From Chaenocephalus aceratus (Eukaryota; Chordata; Actinopteri; Perciformes; Channichthyidae), in contig CM043800.1 of assembly GCA_023974075.1 (NCBI GenBank), positions 4,843,319 through 4,907,318 of the forward strand: a stretch of 64,000 bases of DNA, in the 5' to 3' direction. Every line of letters begins with the position of its first letter. The stretch's first letter is position 1. Below the pieces are notes generated by a model, which was not told the origin of the DNA, did not search any database, and saw only the letters and a program-made list of their open reading frames with translations. Shown piece after piece: positions 1 through 12,317 of the stretch. The position numbers and the translations under genes were made by a program.

Positions 1-1
1 G

Positions 2-161
2 TCTGCATGCCGTAAAACAGAGGCTGACTTGGCAGCTTTAATGGCAAGAAATAAACTATTAAAGGACAAACATGAACTGGAGGAAGAGGAGGAGCAAATT
101 AGGAGCAAACTTCAGATGGAGGAGGAACAAATTAGGAGGAGAAAGGAGCAACTTCAGATGG
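2..161 (+). pseudogene. BEL/Pao gag, N-terminal coiled-coil segment (partial)
   Basis: The first 160 bases read openly in one frame and give a very charged, Glu/Lys/Gln/Arg-rich helix with repeated LQMEEEQI-like heptads, typical of the coiled coil before the gag domain of fish BEL/Pao elements. The reading stops at a CAGATGG target duplication where a 7.97-kb DNA transposon has inserted. The same Glu-rich phrase resumes immediately after the second CAGATGG copy at 8131. The left end is cut by the window edge. Confidence 0.75.
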
Positions 162-674
162 CAACACACTCTCACTCCCTAAGCGTCCAATAGCGACGTT
201 TGGTCAGTGTCCGTGGCGTCCAATTGTGACGCTCCTAGGCTCCTTCAGCGTCATAAAGGGACGCAAATAGCTTTCAACTGATTGCAATGTATTCCCATCC
301 AACCCTGTCTCCTAAAAATTACGTTCCCACATAACTAAACTGCATTCTCAATTACGTTTAGCTAGAAACGTATTTTCTCCCACGTTACGTTAGTTATGAA
401 CGTATCTCAAATATGTTTATTTTCTACATATCTTCTAGAAACGTATTTTCTCCCACGTTACGTTAGTTATGAACGTATCTCAAATACGTTTATTTTCTAC
501 ATATCTCCTAGAAGCATATTTTCTTCCACGTTACGTTAGTTATGAATGTAACTTAAATACGTTTATTTTCTACATATCTTTGCCATTTATTGTCTTGCTT
601 ATAATAATGATAATTAGTTATTTATAAATATCATTTTAGAGCACACCTTTGAAATCGACAATCGGGCTCGATAT

Positions 675-872
675 ATGGTTAAATTAAAATCAGTAGGCGA
701 GGCTGTAATTTCGCCAGCTGTTACTCTCATGAGCGAGGCAGAACATAATAGTTTTAACATGCCAAAAAGCTGCTGTGTCGTTTATTGCACCTCAAACATT
801 AAAACAAATCCAGAGTTACGTGTTTCTGTACTTCCTCTAAGAAGAAAGGACAGTATCAGAAGAGCTCTGTGA
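675..872 (+). pseudogene. THAP zinc-finger exon fragment (left TIR copy)
   Basis: A 65-residue ORF whose internal Met begins MPKSCCVVYCTSN, followed by an LPLRRKD-like stretch. This matches the start of THAP domains: Met-Pro, a C-x2-4-C metal-binding pair, then a Leu-Pro motif. The distal Cys-His pair of the C2CH finger and the AVPTIF signature are absent, so only an N-terminal exon or fragment is present. THAP domains bind DNA and are found in P-type and some other transposases. An inverted, nearly identical copy lies at 3822-4031 in the right arm. Confidence 0.55.
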
Positions 873-3821
873 CTTCAGGCTTGATCGCCGTTCAAATGAC
901 ATCGCTGGTTTCCCCAAAAGTGGGCGGGGCTGTAAAGTGAAGTAGATTTACTCTCATCTATTAGTCAAAACCATTCTATTTATTCTAACGTAAATTACAT
1001 GCCAGTGTTTTATCTTTTATTTATTTGTTTTTATTTTAAATCGTATAATGTCGGACTTTTTTTCCGTCTGTGAGGAAAAGAAATGGGGCTCAGAGCCTCA
1101 AAATACTGAAATCTGTATTTTTTAAAATCTTTTCCTTCTAATTTATTATTCTTTTCTAAATAACACACTGTTATTTACTCAACAATAACACACAATTATC
1201 CTTGTTTTTATTTATTCATTTAATTCTATAATCTTGGGCTTTTTAGCCGTAAATAAAGTCACCGGAAACAGACGGGACATTTTGAGCGATACACACCACA
1301 AACCCACTAAACTGATTACCCAAGATCCTCAGCTTGAAGCTTGTTGATTGGATGTTTTAGCCGCAATGCACGCTGGGATATGGTGTTGATATGATATGGA
1401 GATATGATATCCGACAACGAAAAATAAAATAATACCTAATTCAGAGTGTGCTTGCTTTTCTCTTTGGAAGTCATCACATAACGGCATTGTAATACACGGT
1501 TCGGCTGCATTAAATATTACACATCTGCCGTAATTCTTTATTTATAGAGAGAGACAAACAGGAGAACTGCTGCCAAAACTGAATACTTGACGTGGATCAT
1601 AAATATATCAACAATTAAACAACATCTTCAATTTCTTTTCACAAAATACGTCTCCTTGCAGTATCAATAGTAATTCGGCTGACTTTTATATTTGATCCAA
1701 TTGGTATATAGGTTATATTTACACCATAACGGTGCACAGCTGATAGAAAAGGACTTGTAGTTTTTAAAGATATTACTGATTTTCTTTGAATATAAGAATC
1801 TAAATAATGAGTTGAGAGAATAGTCAGGGGATTTGGGTGATGGGAGACACATCTATGGAATCACAATTTCAATAGCTGACCATTAAATGACGGATATGCC
1901 CTTCTGTCTGTGATGTTTTACAAATCAGATATTAATGTGTAGAAGTAAAACAAGAGAAATAGTATAGCAATATCCTGTAAAATTATGTAAAAACATGAAT
2001 AAAACTACGCATCTTCAGATGGTATACATAAGTGTCTACACTAATAATACAAAGTTATTATTAGTATGCTGTGTGTACCTTGTGTACACCGCCTAGTGGT
2101 TAAAGCATGTTATTTAATTATTTTTGTTGAATAATCTTATTTGATCAAAACAATATTAAGAGTACATACTTTCATAGGGGGAAAGTAGAAGGTCAATGAT
2201 AGAAATATAGAATATAACAAGTCAAGAAGATACTAAGTGATCTCTACAATAAAACAGTTTAGTGCTGGATGTACAAAGATATTAATAGGAGGATGTGCAA
2301 AACAGAAAAACGAATTAACCTTTATTAACACATTGAAAAATACTTTAGGTTAAGGTCTTCTTTTAAACAAGAAAAAAGCTCTGGGGGTATCTATCTACAG
2401 ATGAATATTAAGCCTGACAAAGTACTTAACGTCTAAAATATTGCTTTCCTGCAATGTTAACTATGTTGAAACACTTATTTTAAATGATATTATACACATT
2501 AATTATACTCTTATGTATGTAGATAGAATAAGAAATGTGCAGAATATGACAGTTTAATGGTGGAGGTATACAGTACACACATATTGATAGATGTCTGTTG
2601 AGGAACCTGCGACCCAAGTTGTGTATAAGATCAATACACCTTAGAAAACCTTGAAATCTTGAAAGGGATATGCAAAATAGCCATTATACAGTTTTTAATT
2701 AACTATTAGTAGAGAATAACGAGTAATGAATATACTTTATAAAGATCTGCAGATAAATGTTTAGTCTTCTCAAGCACCAACTATCAAATATCTCTCCTGA
2801 TTGTTGGCACTTGACAATCACCTTCCCTGAATTGTATTCAGGTGTAACTAAAGTCTGCTTTAAGGGTTATTTATATTCCACATCATTAATCAGAATCTGC
2901 AAAGTAACTAAACTAAATGTAGTGGAGTAAAAATACCAGGTTAACCTCTGAATTGTAGTGGAGTAGAATAACAAAGTAACAATGAGCTGTCGTGTGGGTA
3001 TATATTAATGCTGCCCATTATGGATACAAGCGATTTTCACCCATTTAGTAATTACATGTTTTAAATGTGTACACACCAATGTGTTTCCTATCGCCTAAAC
3101 CTCCAGGGCTGTACACAGTTTAATACTGTCAACTTCTACATTTGGGAAAAACGTCTTTTAAAACTACAATTCCCAGTAGAGACGTGCCATAGAGAACATG
3201 TTGCGAAACACAATAGCCAGCATGTGTAGTTCTGGGGGGGGCGTTCGAGTCCAGTTTTGAATAGTCTGCCGTGGTTTCGTTCCATTTCAAAGAGCTTGAC
3301 GCTCGGCGTAACCTTGGCGCAACATCACGGGGTTTGTCAACGGGACTGTAGTCCCAAACGATAGCTGGGGATTATGGGTAGTGTAGTGTCTTGGGCCATC
3401 CTAAATCTCGAAATGTCCCGTCTGTTTCTGGTGACTTTATTTACGGCTAAAAAGCATGCTAAAATGCCCAAGATTATAGAATTAAACGAATAAATAAAAA
3501 CAAGGATAATTGTGTGCTATTGTTGAGTAAATAACAGTGTGTTATTTAGAAAAGAATAACAAATTAGAAGGAAGAGATTTTAAAAAATACAGATTTCAGT
3601 ATTTTGAATCTCTAAACCCCATTTCTTTTCCTCAAAGACGACAAAAAAAGTCCGACATTATACGATTTAAAATAAAAACAAATAAATAAAAAGATAAAAC
3701 ACTGGCATGTAATACGTTAGAATAAATAGAATGGTTTTGAATAATAGATGACAGTAAAATCTACTTCACTTTACAGCCCCGCCCACTTTTGGGGAAACCA
3801 ACGCTGTCATTTGAACGGCGA

Positions 3822-4031
3822 TCAAGCCTGAAGCCACAAAGCTCTTCTGTTACTGTCCTTTCTTCTTAGAGGAAGTACAGAAACACGTAACTCTGGATTT
3901 GTTTTAATGTTTGAGGTGCAATGAACGACACAGCAGCTTTTTGGCATGTTAAAACTATTATGTTCTGCCTCGCACATGAGAGTAACGGCTGGCGAAATTA
4001 CAGCCTCGCCTACTGATTTTAATTTAACCAT
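3822..4031 (-). pseudogene. THAP zinc-finger exon fragment (right TIR copy)
   Basis: Inverted twin of the fragment at 675-872, differing at a few residues (for example a SE to CE change upstream and VYC to VHC in the Cys pair region). Its presence in both arms follows from the ~0.95-kb inverted repeats. The residues that would complete the C2CH finger are missing, so this is not a full domain. Confidence 0.55.
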
Positions 4032-6372
4032 ATATCGAGCCCGATTGTCGATTTCAAAGGTGTGCTCTAAAATGATATTTATAAATGACTATTATCATTA
4101 TTATAAGCAAGACAATAAATGGCAAAGATATGTAGAAAATAAACGTATTTAAGTTACATTCATAACTAACGTAACGTGGAAGAAAATATGCTTCTAGGAG
4201 ATATGTAGAAAATAAACGTATTTGAGATACGTTCATAACAAACGTAACGTGGGAGTAAATACGTTTCTAGCTAAACGTAATTGAGAATGCAGTTTAGTTC
4301 TGTGGGAACGTAATTTTTAGGAGACAGGGTTGTCCCATCTGCGTCGGGATTTGACGCTCATGGAAGCACGGCATTCGTTTATGTCGGCTGCCCTTAAAGG
4401 CAATGTGAGCGTCCATTCCCATTGGCTAACGGAGAATTGTACACCCGGAAGTAAGTATTTCTCTTACTGTCGATTGATTTTACAGTGATATCTGCACTAC
4501 TCATCGACTAAAAAACACCAGATTATCCTTGCTTTTGTATTTTTCCCCTTCGATTCGGAGAAACAAATATTTTTTCTGAGTAAAGGATGGCAGAAGACAC
4601 TACACTACCCAGAATCCCCAGCTATCGTTTGGACTACACCATGTGCTCTGTTTGACAAACCCCGTTTTTCTCACCATTCATTCCGATGGCTGGCGTCTAT
4701 GTCACGTGATCTTTAAATTTCTCCCTGCAGAAAAAGAAAACATGGCCGAACTTTGTTTTATTCTCGGTGGAAAATGCCTATTTTAAAGTTAGTTTGGCCA
4801 TTAAAATGCGTTTTGATGTCATTTGATGCGAGAAATATGAGTTGTTATTTCAGATTATGTGTGCAGTGGATGTACATGATCTTTAGTTTGCTAGTTATTA
4901 CGAAGATTACTTCAGGAAATCGCGACGTTTTCATTGTTACCAAGGTGGTTGCTAGGGACGCTGCTATCGATATTATTTCTGTTATGTTGTGTAACTGTTT
5001 AATGGTGTTATCTTTATTGCTACCCCCCTTCCCCGTCAATGTATAGTGTTGGTCCACAGCCTAAACATATTAGTTTAACAAAATCCGCATCTAAAGATAG
5101 CCTACGGTATTTTCCCCTGTGCAATTCCAGTCTCACATCTCACAGCACATCGTCATTAACAAATACCGGAAACAGACCGAAAACATTTAAAAAAAATAAT
5201 AATAATACTTTATTCCGAGTGTGCTTGCTTTTCTCTTTGAAAGTCATCACATAACGGCATTGTAATACACGGTTCGGCTGCATTAAATATTACATATCTG
5301 CCGTAGTTCTGTATTTATAGAGCCCTGATGAGAAGACCTCTAGACAAACATGAGGAACTGAAAACGTGACGTGGATCATAAATATATCAGCCATTATACA
5401 ACATCTTACATTTCTTTTCACACAATACGTCTCCTTGCAGTATCAACACTAATTCAGCTCACTTTTACATTTGATCCAATTGGTAGAGCTGTATTTACAC
5501 CATAAAGGTGCACAGCTGATATAAAGGGACACCTGGTGGTTAAAGCATGTTATTGAATTTAATTATTTTTATTATTCGATATTAATACGATCCCTATAAA
5601 GTATATTCATTACTCGTTATTCTCTACTAATAGTTAATTAAAGACTGTATATAATGACTATTTTGCACATCCCTTTCAAGATTTCAAGATTTTCTAAGGT
5701 TTATTGACATATCATATAGGCCTACACAACTGTGGTGTAGTTCTGCACTGAATGAAAAACTTGGGTTGCAGGTTCCTCAATAGTGCATTACAAGACATCT
5801 ATCAATATTTGTGGATACCTCCAGCAATGTTAACTATGTTGAAGCACTTGTTTTAACTGATATTATACATAATGTATTATACTCTTATAAGATCTATGTA
5901 GATATTTCATCTCCGGCCTTGTCAGGTATTGAACAATCAATAAATAAAGAACACAGAATTGTTGAATATAAAACACAGAATTTGTGTGATTATACTAAAT
6001 GATATTCAAATAAACACAACTGCATATTTAACTGTTACACATGCTGATGTAACGCAAATGTTCCAACTTGGGATCAATAAAGTATATCTTATCTTAAGCT
6101 GATCGATGGCTATTGCCATATTTGCAAAATGTGCCTCTGAACCTTGACAAGTGCATGTTTCAGGCTTATCAATTAATGTAATGTAATGTTATCACAGGGG
6201 TCACAAACATAAGACCAGCTGTTAAATAAAGCTCTTCTGACTTTAGCTGGCATGTGTGTATATATATTAATACTGCCCATAATGGGCACAAGCAATTTTC
6301 ACCCATTTATTAATTATATGTTTTAAATGTGAGTGTTTCCTGTCCCCTAAACCTCCAGGGATGTACACATTA

Positions 6373-7351
6373 GGCTTGTTTGAGACAAGCAAGACCTGCG
6401 CAGACCTGCGCAGTTGCGATCAATGTCTTGCTAGTGCGTTGCATGATGGTTAGTCATTTTGTCCGACTTGCTCTGGAGGCTCGCCCACATGAGACTATGA
6501 AATCTCGCGTGACAAAGACGCCCGCAGCCTTGAGAGCGAGGCGAGGCGAGTTGGTGCAGTTGCTCTCCACGAGCTGCGGAAGCGAAATGCTTGATGGGAA
6601 ACGGCTCGCTGGTATCTCGAGCTGAGCACTCATTGGTGGTTTTTACCACGTGCTGCTGATGAAACTCTCCAATTGGCTGGCAAAAGTTTGTTGTTGTTTT
6701 GTGTCAGTTTTACGTCGCTACATCCATTCCCATTTTTCATCATTGTTCCACCATGTTTATCATCATGAAATTAATATCTATATATTTTATACTATACTGC
6801 TTACCGTTTTCATACTTTATATATCTTAGCATATTCATACACACTGTTCATACTGCTCACAGGCTGATATCTAGTGTATTCATACCCCACTGTTTATTCA
6901 TCATTCAATTCATTCTATATGTTATTCTGTAGATTGTGCACATTACTTTCCACTTGCACCTGGTTAGAAGCTAAACTGCATTTCGTTGTCTCAGTACCTG
7001 TAATATGTGCAATAACAATAAAGTTTCTCTTTAAGTTAAACCAAATCATTAAAATAAAATCTATTGTAATGTAATGATTTGGTTTAACCTTATTTATTGA
7101 ATACATCATTTAAAATGGCAAGATTAAATCAAATTACATTCTCCATACAATACATGTGGGATTTCTATTGCATCCACTTCATCTGCAACGAAAAACGCCA
7201 ACGCAATTTCCGCCATTGCAAACCCAGCCAGTCAAGCCGACTCCGAGTCCGAGCTGTCCGACTTAAGACGAGCTTTTTGACACCTCCCCCGGCTGCGATC
7301 GGCTACTCTCGTCTACTTTCGAGGCGAGCCGCAATGTGTCTCAAACAAGCC
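6373..7351. mobile_element. TA-flanked MITE-like DNA transposon, third nesting level
   Basis: The ends GGCTTGTTTGAGACA (6373) and its inverse GTCTCAAACAAGCC (7351) are flanked by TA on both sides (6371-6372 and 7352-7353). The related core at 3100-3130 shows the uninterrupted sequence, which confirms an insertion. No transposase is visible. Blocks of this 979-bp element recur: 6597-6905 resembles 45070-45200, and 6940-7025 resembles the complement of 46660-46760. Superfamily unresolved; TA duplications allow Tc1/mariner or ISL2EU-like groups. Confidence 0.65.
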
Positions 7352-8137
7352 TAGTTTAATACTGGCAACTTCTTATTATGGGAAATACAAAAACGTCTTT
7401 TAAAACTACAACTCCCAGTAGAGACGTGCCATAGAGAACATCTTGCGAAACAGAATAGCCAGCATGTGTAGTTCTGGGGACGGGGTGGGGGAGGGGGGGG
7501 ACGCGGTGGACCCATTCAAATTCAGTTTTGGACTGTCTGCCGTGGTTCCATTCCATTTCAAGTGCTGTTCGAGAATCGGCTTAACCCTCGGAGCACACTC
7601 TCCAATCACAGAGCTTGAGGACTATCATGGGGTTTGTCAAACAGAGCACATGGTGTAGTCCAAACGATAGCTGGGGATTCTGGGTAGTGTAGTGTCTTCT
7701 GCCATCCTTTACTCAGAACAAATATTTGTTTCTCCGAATCGAAGGGGAAAAATACAAAAGCATTGCACACAATTTAAGCCAATCAATGGTGTGTAATTAA
7801 CAAGGATAATCTGGTGTTTTTTAGTCGATGAGTAGTGCAGATATCACTGTAAAATCAATCGACAGTAAGAGGAATACTTACATCCGGGTGTACAATTCCC
7901 CGTTATCCAATGGGAATGGACGCTCACATTACCTTTAAGGGCAGCCGACACAAACGAATGCCGTGCTTCCATGAGCGTCAAATCCCGACGCAGATGGGAA
8001 TACATTGCAATCAGTTGAAAGCTATTTGCGTCCCTTTATGACGCTGAAGGAGCCTAGGAGCGTCACAATTGGACGCCACGGACACTGACCAAACGTCGCT
8101 ATTGGACGCTTAGGGAGTGAGAGTGTGTTGCAGATGG

Positions 8138-8274
8138 AGGAGGATATTGCAGCACATGTGGCTAAATTAGATGTGTTGCAAACAGGGAGCATCCTAAGTG
8201 GGAAAAGTTCAAAAACAAGGCATTCGGATGGAATTAACTCTTACATCAAACAAAGAAACATTAAACCACAAGTC
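8138..8274 (+). pseudogene. BEL/Pao gag, second segment
   Basis: Open reading resumes directly after the CAGATGG duplication, continuing the Glu-rich coil (LQMEEDIAAHVAKLDVL) and then a polar linker. It ends at CTCTACAC, the target duplication of the hAT element at 8283. Together with the blocks at 2-161 and 11226-12304 it forms the amino half of the gag polyprotein. Confidence 0.7.
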
Positions 8275-8801
8275 CTCTACACCAAGGGCTCCCAAACTTT
8301 TCAGCCCGCGACCCCCAAAATAACAGTGCCAGAGACTGGCGACCCCCCACTATCACGTGGTGACTGGAAGAAAAAGAAAAACGTGTGCACAGGACGCACG
8401 CACTAATAGGCGTATCCAAACACGCGCATAACGACAACACACAAGAACAGAACAGCCTGACAACCATGATATGATTTTACATATAGTAATTTCATATAAG
8501 ATAACAGCAGAACTCGTGAGTCAAAGGAATCTCCATGTAAATTAGGAGAACATTGTTGCGGTGTAAACTTTAAAGACATAAACTGTAGTAAACATATGAA
8601 CATTGTTGCGGTGCATATTTACATTTGGGGAATACGCTATGTTTCAGCGTTAATCTCACCTAATGACATACTTGCCAACCCTCCCGATTTTCGCGGGAGA
8701 CTCCCGATTTCATAGCCCTCTCCCGATTTCCTCCCGAGGTCATTTCTCCCGCATTTCTCCCGATTTCTGACAAAATCAGATGTACTGTTTCCACTCGGAC
8801 T

Positions 8802-9660
8802 TTAATACAGCTCCACCATTGTTTGCTCCAGCGGGGTCCAAAACAGCATGTCCTCATCAAGTTTTCCATCAAAACGGTATCTGGCGAAAACAAGCAGTTG
8901 GGCAGAGTTTGACATATCTGTGGATTCGTCTAACTGCAAAGCATATTTCCCTTTCTTCACTCTGTCAATCAGCTGACACTTGATATCCTGGGCCATGTCC
9001 GTGATGCGCCGGGATATGGTCCCGTCAGACAGCGGCACTGCTTCCAGCTCCCATGCCTGTTTATCCCCATGCATTGCCCTACTCATAGCGATAGCAGCAG
9101 GTTTAATTAGGGTTTCCCCGATGGCGTGTCGCTTTTTTGCCTGTGCAAATTCCACCTCATATGATGCCTTTTGAGCTTTGGTAGGGATTGTTGCTTGGTT
9201 AGTTATACATTTCTTTTGGCCTTGCAATTCTCTCTGCTTTCGGTGGAAAAAATCTGCTGGCAAGAGAGGGGTGCTTCGTGTTTAAATGTCTGAGCATTTT
9301 TACGGGCTTTAAGCTCTCATGTGCAAGAACCTCAGTGCACACTACACATTGGGGATGTTGTGCTTCATTGATAATGAGGCATGTGAATCCGTACTGGATG
9401 TATTCCTCTCGATACTTGCGACACTTGGATGAAGGCTTGTCTGACTGCTTATGGACCGCCTTACCCCCTGATCCCACCAGAAGCGCCTGCGCTGCGGCTG
9501 CGCTGCGGCTGCGCTGCGCTGCGGCTGCGCTGCGGCTGCGCCACGCTGCGACCTCCTCCTGCGTCATAACCCACCAGGCGCGTTTCAAAACGTGGCAGAA
9601 GCGGAGCGTCGTGTGTGCAGCCTTGCAGTTGTTGTTGATTTTGGAATATTTCCTGGACAT
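8802..9660 (-). pseudogene. hAT transposase fragment, ZBED5-like, frameshifted
   Basis: Two overlapping minus-strand ORFs. The upstream one (9660-9199) has a BED-like region with KCRKYREEYIQYGF, then a Cys pair (CVVC) and HLNTKHPS, the C2H2-type BED finger, then FFPPKAE. The downstream one (9263-8802) continues in another frame with KKRHAIGETLIKPA and LQLDESTDMSN, the segment holding the first catalytic Asp of hAT transposases in ZBED5/ZMYM-like proteins. The remainder of the DDE fold and the dimerisation domain are missing. The 5' coding part contains an Arg/Ser/Ala-rich run from a GCTGCG-type minisatellite (9486-9545). Confidence 0.8.
9486..9545. repeat. GCTGCG-type minisatellite
   Basis: About ten GCTGCG/GCTGCGCTGCG units occur in a row inside the hAT transposase fragment. 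They encode an Arg-Ser-Ala-Ala-rich stretch on the minus strand that is probably not part of the ancestral protein. Confidence 0.8.
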
Positions 9661-11225
9661 TTGTACTTCTACAAGTAGTAGGCTACGTAGTTAAATGGTT
9701 TATGTTTGTGTCTGTTTAAATCGTGTTTATTGTTGTTATTTCCTATGTTGTTGTGTTGTAGACTAGACACAGTTAATAATAATTGTAATATTCCAGTTAT
9801 AAACGACATGAATCAAAGATGTGTTGCTGTATTTTAGTGGTAAAAAAATATGCATTCATCATCATAATTATTGTATATATATATAATTTACAGTGCCTGT
9901 AAACCGGAGGAGAACGTTGGCATGTATTCTCTACTTGAAAGACGGTGGTGGGGGGGAGGAGAAGGAGCCGGTTTTGGGTGCACCCCCTCAACCAGCAAAG
10001 CAGACAACAAGGTGATTTTGTTAGAAATAAAAATCAATGTTTTATGGCATAATGTACCTTAAACATACCGTCAGTTTAAATGCTATTTTATTCTGGAAAA
10101 ACCCGGAAGTTCTCTATACCAAGCTTTTATTCTGAAAATCCGTCATGACGACATCCGGGACTACCACCCATTAGTATCATTAAAGTGGCTATTGATGCCG
10201 TTAACATGTATTACATATAAAGTTATGAAAGAGATAAGGAGGAGAAAAGGCATGTGGAAGTAAGCAATGAATGTAAAATGTCGAAATCCTCTGTTTAACG
10301 CGATATCGGACACAGACGAACGAGGGGGGAAGTCCCCTACGTCACTACAGCTCCCAGAGAGGAGGAGCGAACAGCGAGAAGCGGGAAAGACGAATGCTTG
10401 GAAGCTCTCTTCTGCACGGCCATCAGAGGGAGAGGAAGCTGCAGACTTTCTCTCCTGACTGAACAATATCCTGCTTGTAAGATTACCGCGCTTTTTATTA
10501 ATTAAAGTACCAATTTTGAACCTTCTCAGAGACTCCATTTAGTCTCCTTTTTAAGCTTCTTACCTGGACGCGAGAATAACGAACACAGCATAACAATTTT
10601 CATCACTTCCTGCCTGCGCTGCGCCGCGTCAAAAATAGGATTCATCCTATATTTTAGAAATTCCTTGCGGCGAGGAGCTTCTGCGACGCGGCGCAGCGCG
10701 GCGCAGCGGGTCTGGTGGAATAGCACCCATTGACTAGAGTGGCCGCGATCGCTAAAAACGCCGCAGACGCTCCTGGTGGGATTTGGGTTACGGTTGTCGT
10801 CTCCTCCTCCTCCCGCGCAAGAAGTCGACAGCCTTTGTGATGGCGGCTCTCCGCTCTCCTCCGCAGCCTTCTCCGCTGGCCTGTCTGCCTTCTCACTAGT
10901 TGGTATTAACCAACGTTTCATTTTGAAAAATGTATTAAAGATCTGTTCAGAAGAACTATACTAGTTTAGTTGATGTGTGTTTTACTGATATTACTGTGGT
11001 GCTGTAAAGTGACCTTTGAGCTGCAAATGACTTTCGTAAATCTGTCAGAATCAAAATTCCTTTATTTGTCCCGCTTACCTATTAAACAGACTTACATAAT
11101 ACAAAATGTCTATGCACACGTTATTATTATTAATAATACAAATAATAATAATTTTAAAAGACTTTTTTTATTATTTTTTTAAAAACACCTCAGCGACCCC
11201 CACTTTGGGAACCCCTGCTCTACAC

Positions 11226-12304
11226 TGCTAAGGACAATATAAAGACTCCACAAATGTTGCTAAACCAAAGGGAGGCTAGCAATGACTTCTTGGAGCCAAC
11301 ATAAACATTTCACCTTCGTTCCTTTCCTCAGAGCCAGTATCCCAGAAAAAATCCACTTTGAAAACACAAATGAATTATGGAGATAGCTTGAACGCAAGTG
11401 AAGATCAAAACAACATACTGGGCATTATGAGAAAACAAAATGAAATAACCACCCTGTTAATACAACAGTAATGCCTTTCATCCTTGCCAAAGAGAGAGAT
11501 TCCAGTTTTTGATGGCGACCCGTTAAAATATCACACATTTATGAAGGCTTTCGAGAATGGTGTTGAGAAAAACATAAACAACTACAGTGACCGACTCTAC
11601 TTTCTGGAGCAGTACACTCAGGGTCATCCCAAAGGACTTGTTGGAAGTTGCCAGCACATGGATCCAGAGAGGGGATATGTCAAGGCTAAAGCTCTAATCC
11701 AGGAGCAGTTTGGAAATGAGCAGAAAGTGGCATCTGCTTATTTGCAAAAGGCTCTTTCATGGCCTCCTATAAGAACCAAGGATGTTAAGGCTCTGCAAGA
11801 CTACAGCTTCTTCCTTAGAGCATGTGCAAGCGCAATGGAAGAGGTGCAGTATTTGCATGAGCTTGACATGGCTGCGAATATGATGATCATAATAAGAAAG
11901 TTACCTTACCATTTCAGAGACAAGTGGAGAACGTTGGCCTGTGATCTGCAGGAGAGGAACAGCCGCAGAGAAACATTCTTTGACAGACAAGTTAAAATCT
12001 TAACCGACCCAGTATTTGGAAACATTCAAGATGCTCCCTTCATAACAACAAATACTGCTTTAAACAGATCACAGCCTCGCTCACATTTCGTAGGAACTAG
12101 CTTTGCCACCACTGTAGCTCTTGTAGAAAAAGAAACCCAGACAGATACTGAAGGAAAGGAACACATTCTGACAAGATGGAGGACATGTCTGTGCTGCGGA
12201 GGAGGTCACACCTTGGACTCGTGCCATCAGCTTGAAAAAGGAACACACAAAGAGAAGATAGGCTTCTTGATGGAAAAAGGTGTCTGTTTCGGCTGTTTGT
12301 GCGT
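11226..12304 (+). pseudogene. BEL/Pao gag core with zinc knuckle
   Basis: After the CTCTACAC duplication the gag frame continues; a clean ORF runs from about 11484. It shows the DUF1759-type gag signature (IPVFDGDPLKYHTF, then a helical region ending KLPYHFRDKW) and a C-terminal Cys-rich part with CLCCGGGH...C and GVCFGCLCVGH, the start of CCHC zinc knuckles. Between 11226 and 11480 the frame has stops, so the copy is degenerate. The ORF is cut in the second knuckle by the insertion at 12311; the missing tail of the knuckle resumes at about 16722. Gag would coat the RNA in the retrotransposon particle. Confidence 0.85.
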
Positions 12305-12317
12305 GGGGCACGCCCCA

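Larger units (their letters stand above)
300..4332. mobile_element. DNA transposon (nested), 7-bp TSD, ~0.95-kb TIRs carrying a THAP exon
   Basis: The termini CAACCCTGTCTCC / GGAGACAGGGTTG at 300 and 4332 are flanked by perfect 7-bp duplications TCCCATC (293-299 and 333-339 beyond 4000, i.e. 4333-4339). The inverted repeats are unusually long: 300 to about 1281 against about 3414 to 4332. Each arm contains two or three copies of a ~70-bp subrepeat (around 367-570 and 4140-4260) and a THAP-like exon. It inserted into the left inverted repeat of the outer element. The core (1290-3410) is AT-rich with no long ORF and resembles the core of the outer element. Superfamily unresolved; P-like is my best guess. 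Confidence 0.8.
162..8130. mobile_element. DNA transposon (outer), 7-bp TSD, long TIRs, inserted in BEL gag
   Basis: The element begins CAACACACTCTCACTCCCTA at 162 and ends with the reverse complement at 8130, flanked by perfect 7-bp duplications CAGATGG (155-161 and 8131-8137). The inverted repeats run about 475 bp: 162-299 continuing at 4340-4665 on the left, against 7629-8130 on the right. The left repeat is itself split by the element at 300-4332. The inner part (about 4670-7620) has no convincing long ORF. It shares blocks with the core of the nested element, for example 5200-5520 with 1440-1730, and 6260-6370 plus 7354-7690 with 3010-3420. A 7-bp TSD and THAP coding in the sister element fit a P-like superfamily, but I cannot assign it securely. 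Confidence 0.8.
8283..11217 (-). mobile_element. hAT transposon (ZBED5/Charlie-like), defective
   Basis: Termini CAAGGGCTCCCAAAC and GTTTGGGAACCCCTG-type inverse (right end TTTGGGAACCCCTG) with perfect 8-bp duplications CTCTACAC (8275-8282, 11218-11225). The minus strand carries a frameshifted transposase fragment between 8780 and 9660; 9660-11200 has no recognisable coding. A second transposon-like end (CTTGCCAACCCTCCCGATTTTC) at about 8668 may mark a further nested element, but I could not find its partner. Confidence 0.85.

Noticed and set aside
6699..7074. Hydrophobic ORFs resembling membrane proteins
   Set aside because: AT-rich noncoding DNA of a MITE; the same sequence recurs as a repeat without ORF conservation.
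10161..10921. Overlapping 125-131-codon ORFs in the hAT element
   Set aside because: Opposite-strand and overlapping frames are equally open in GC-rich sequence; no domain is recognisable.
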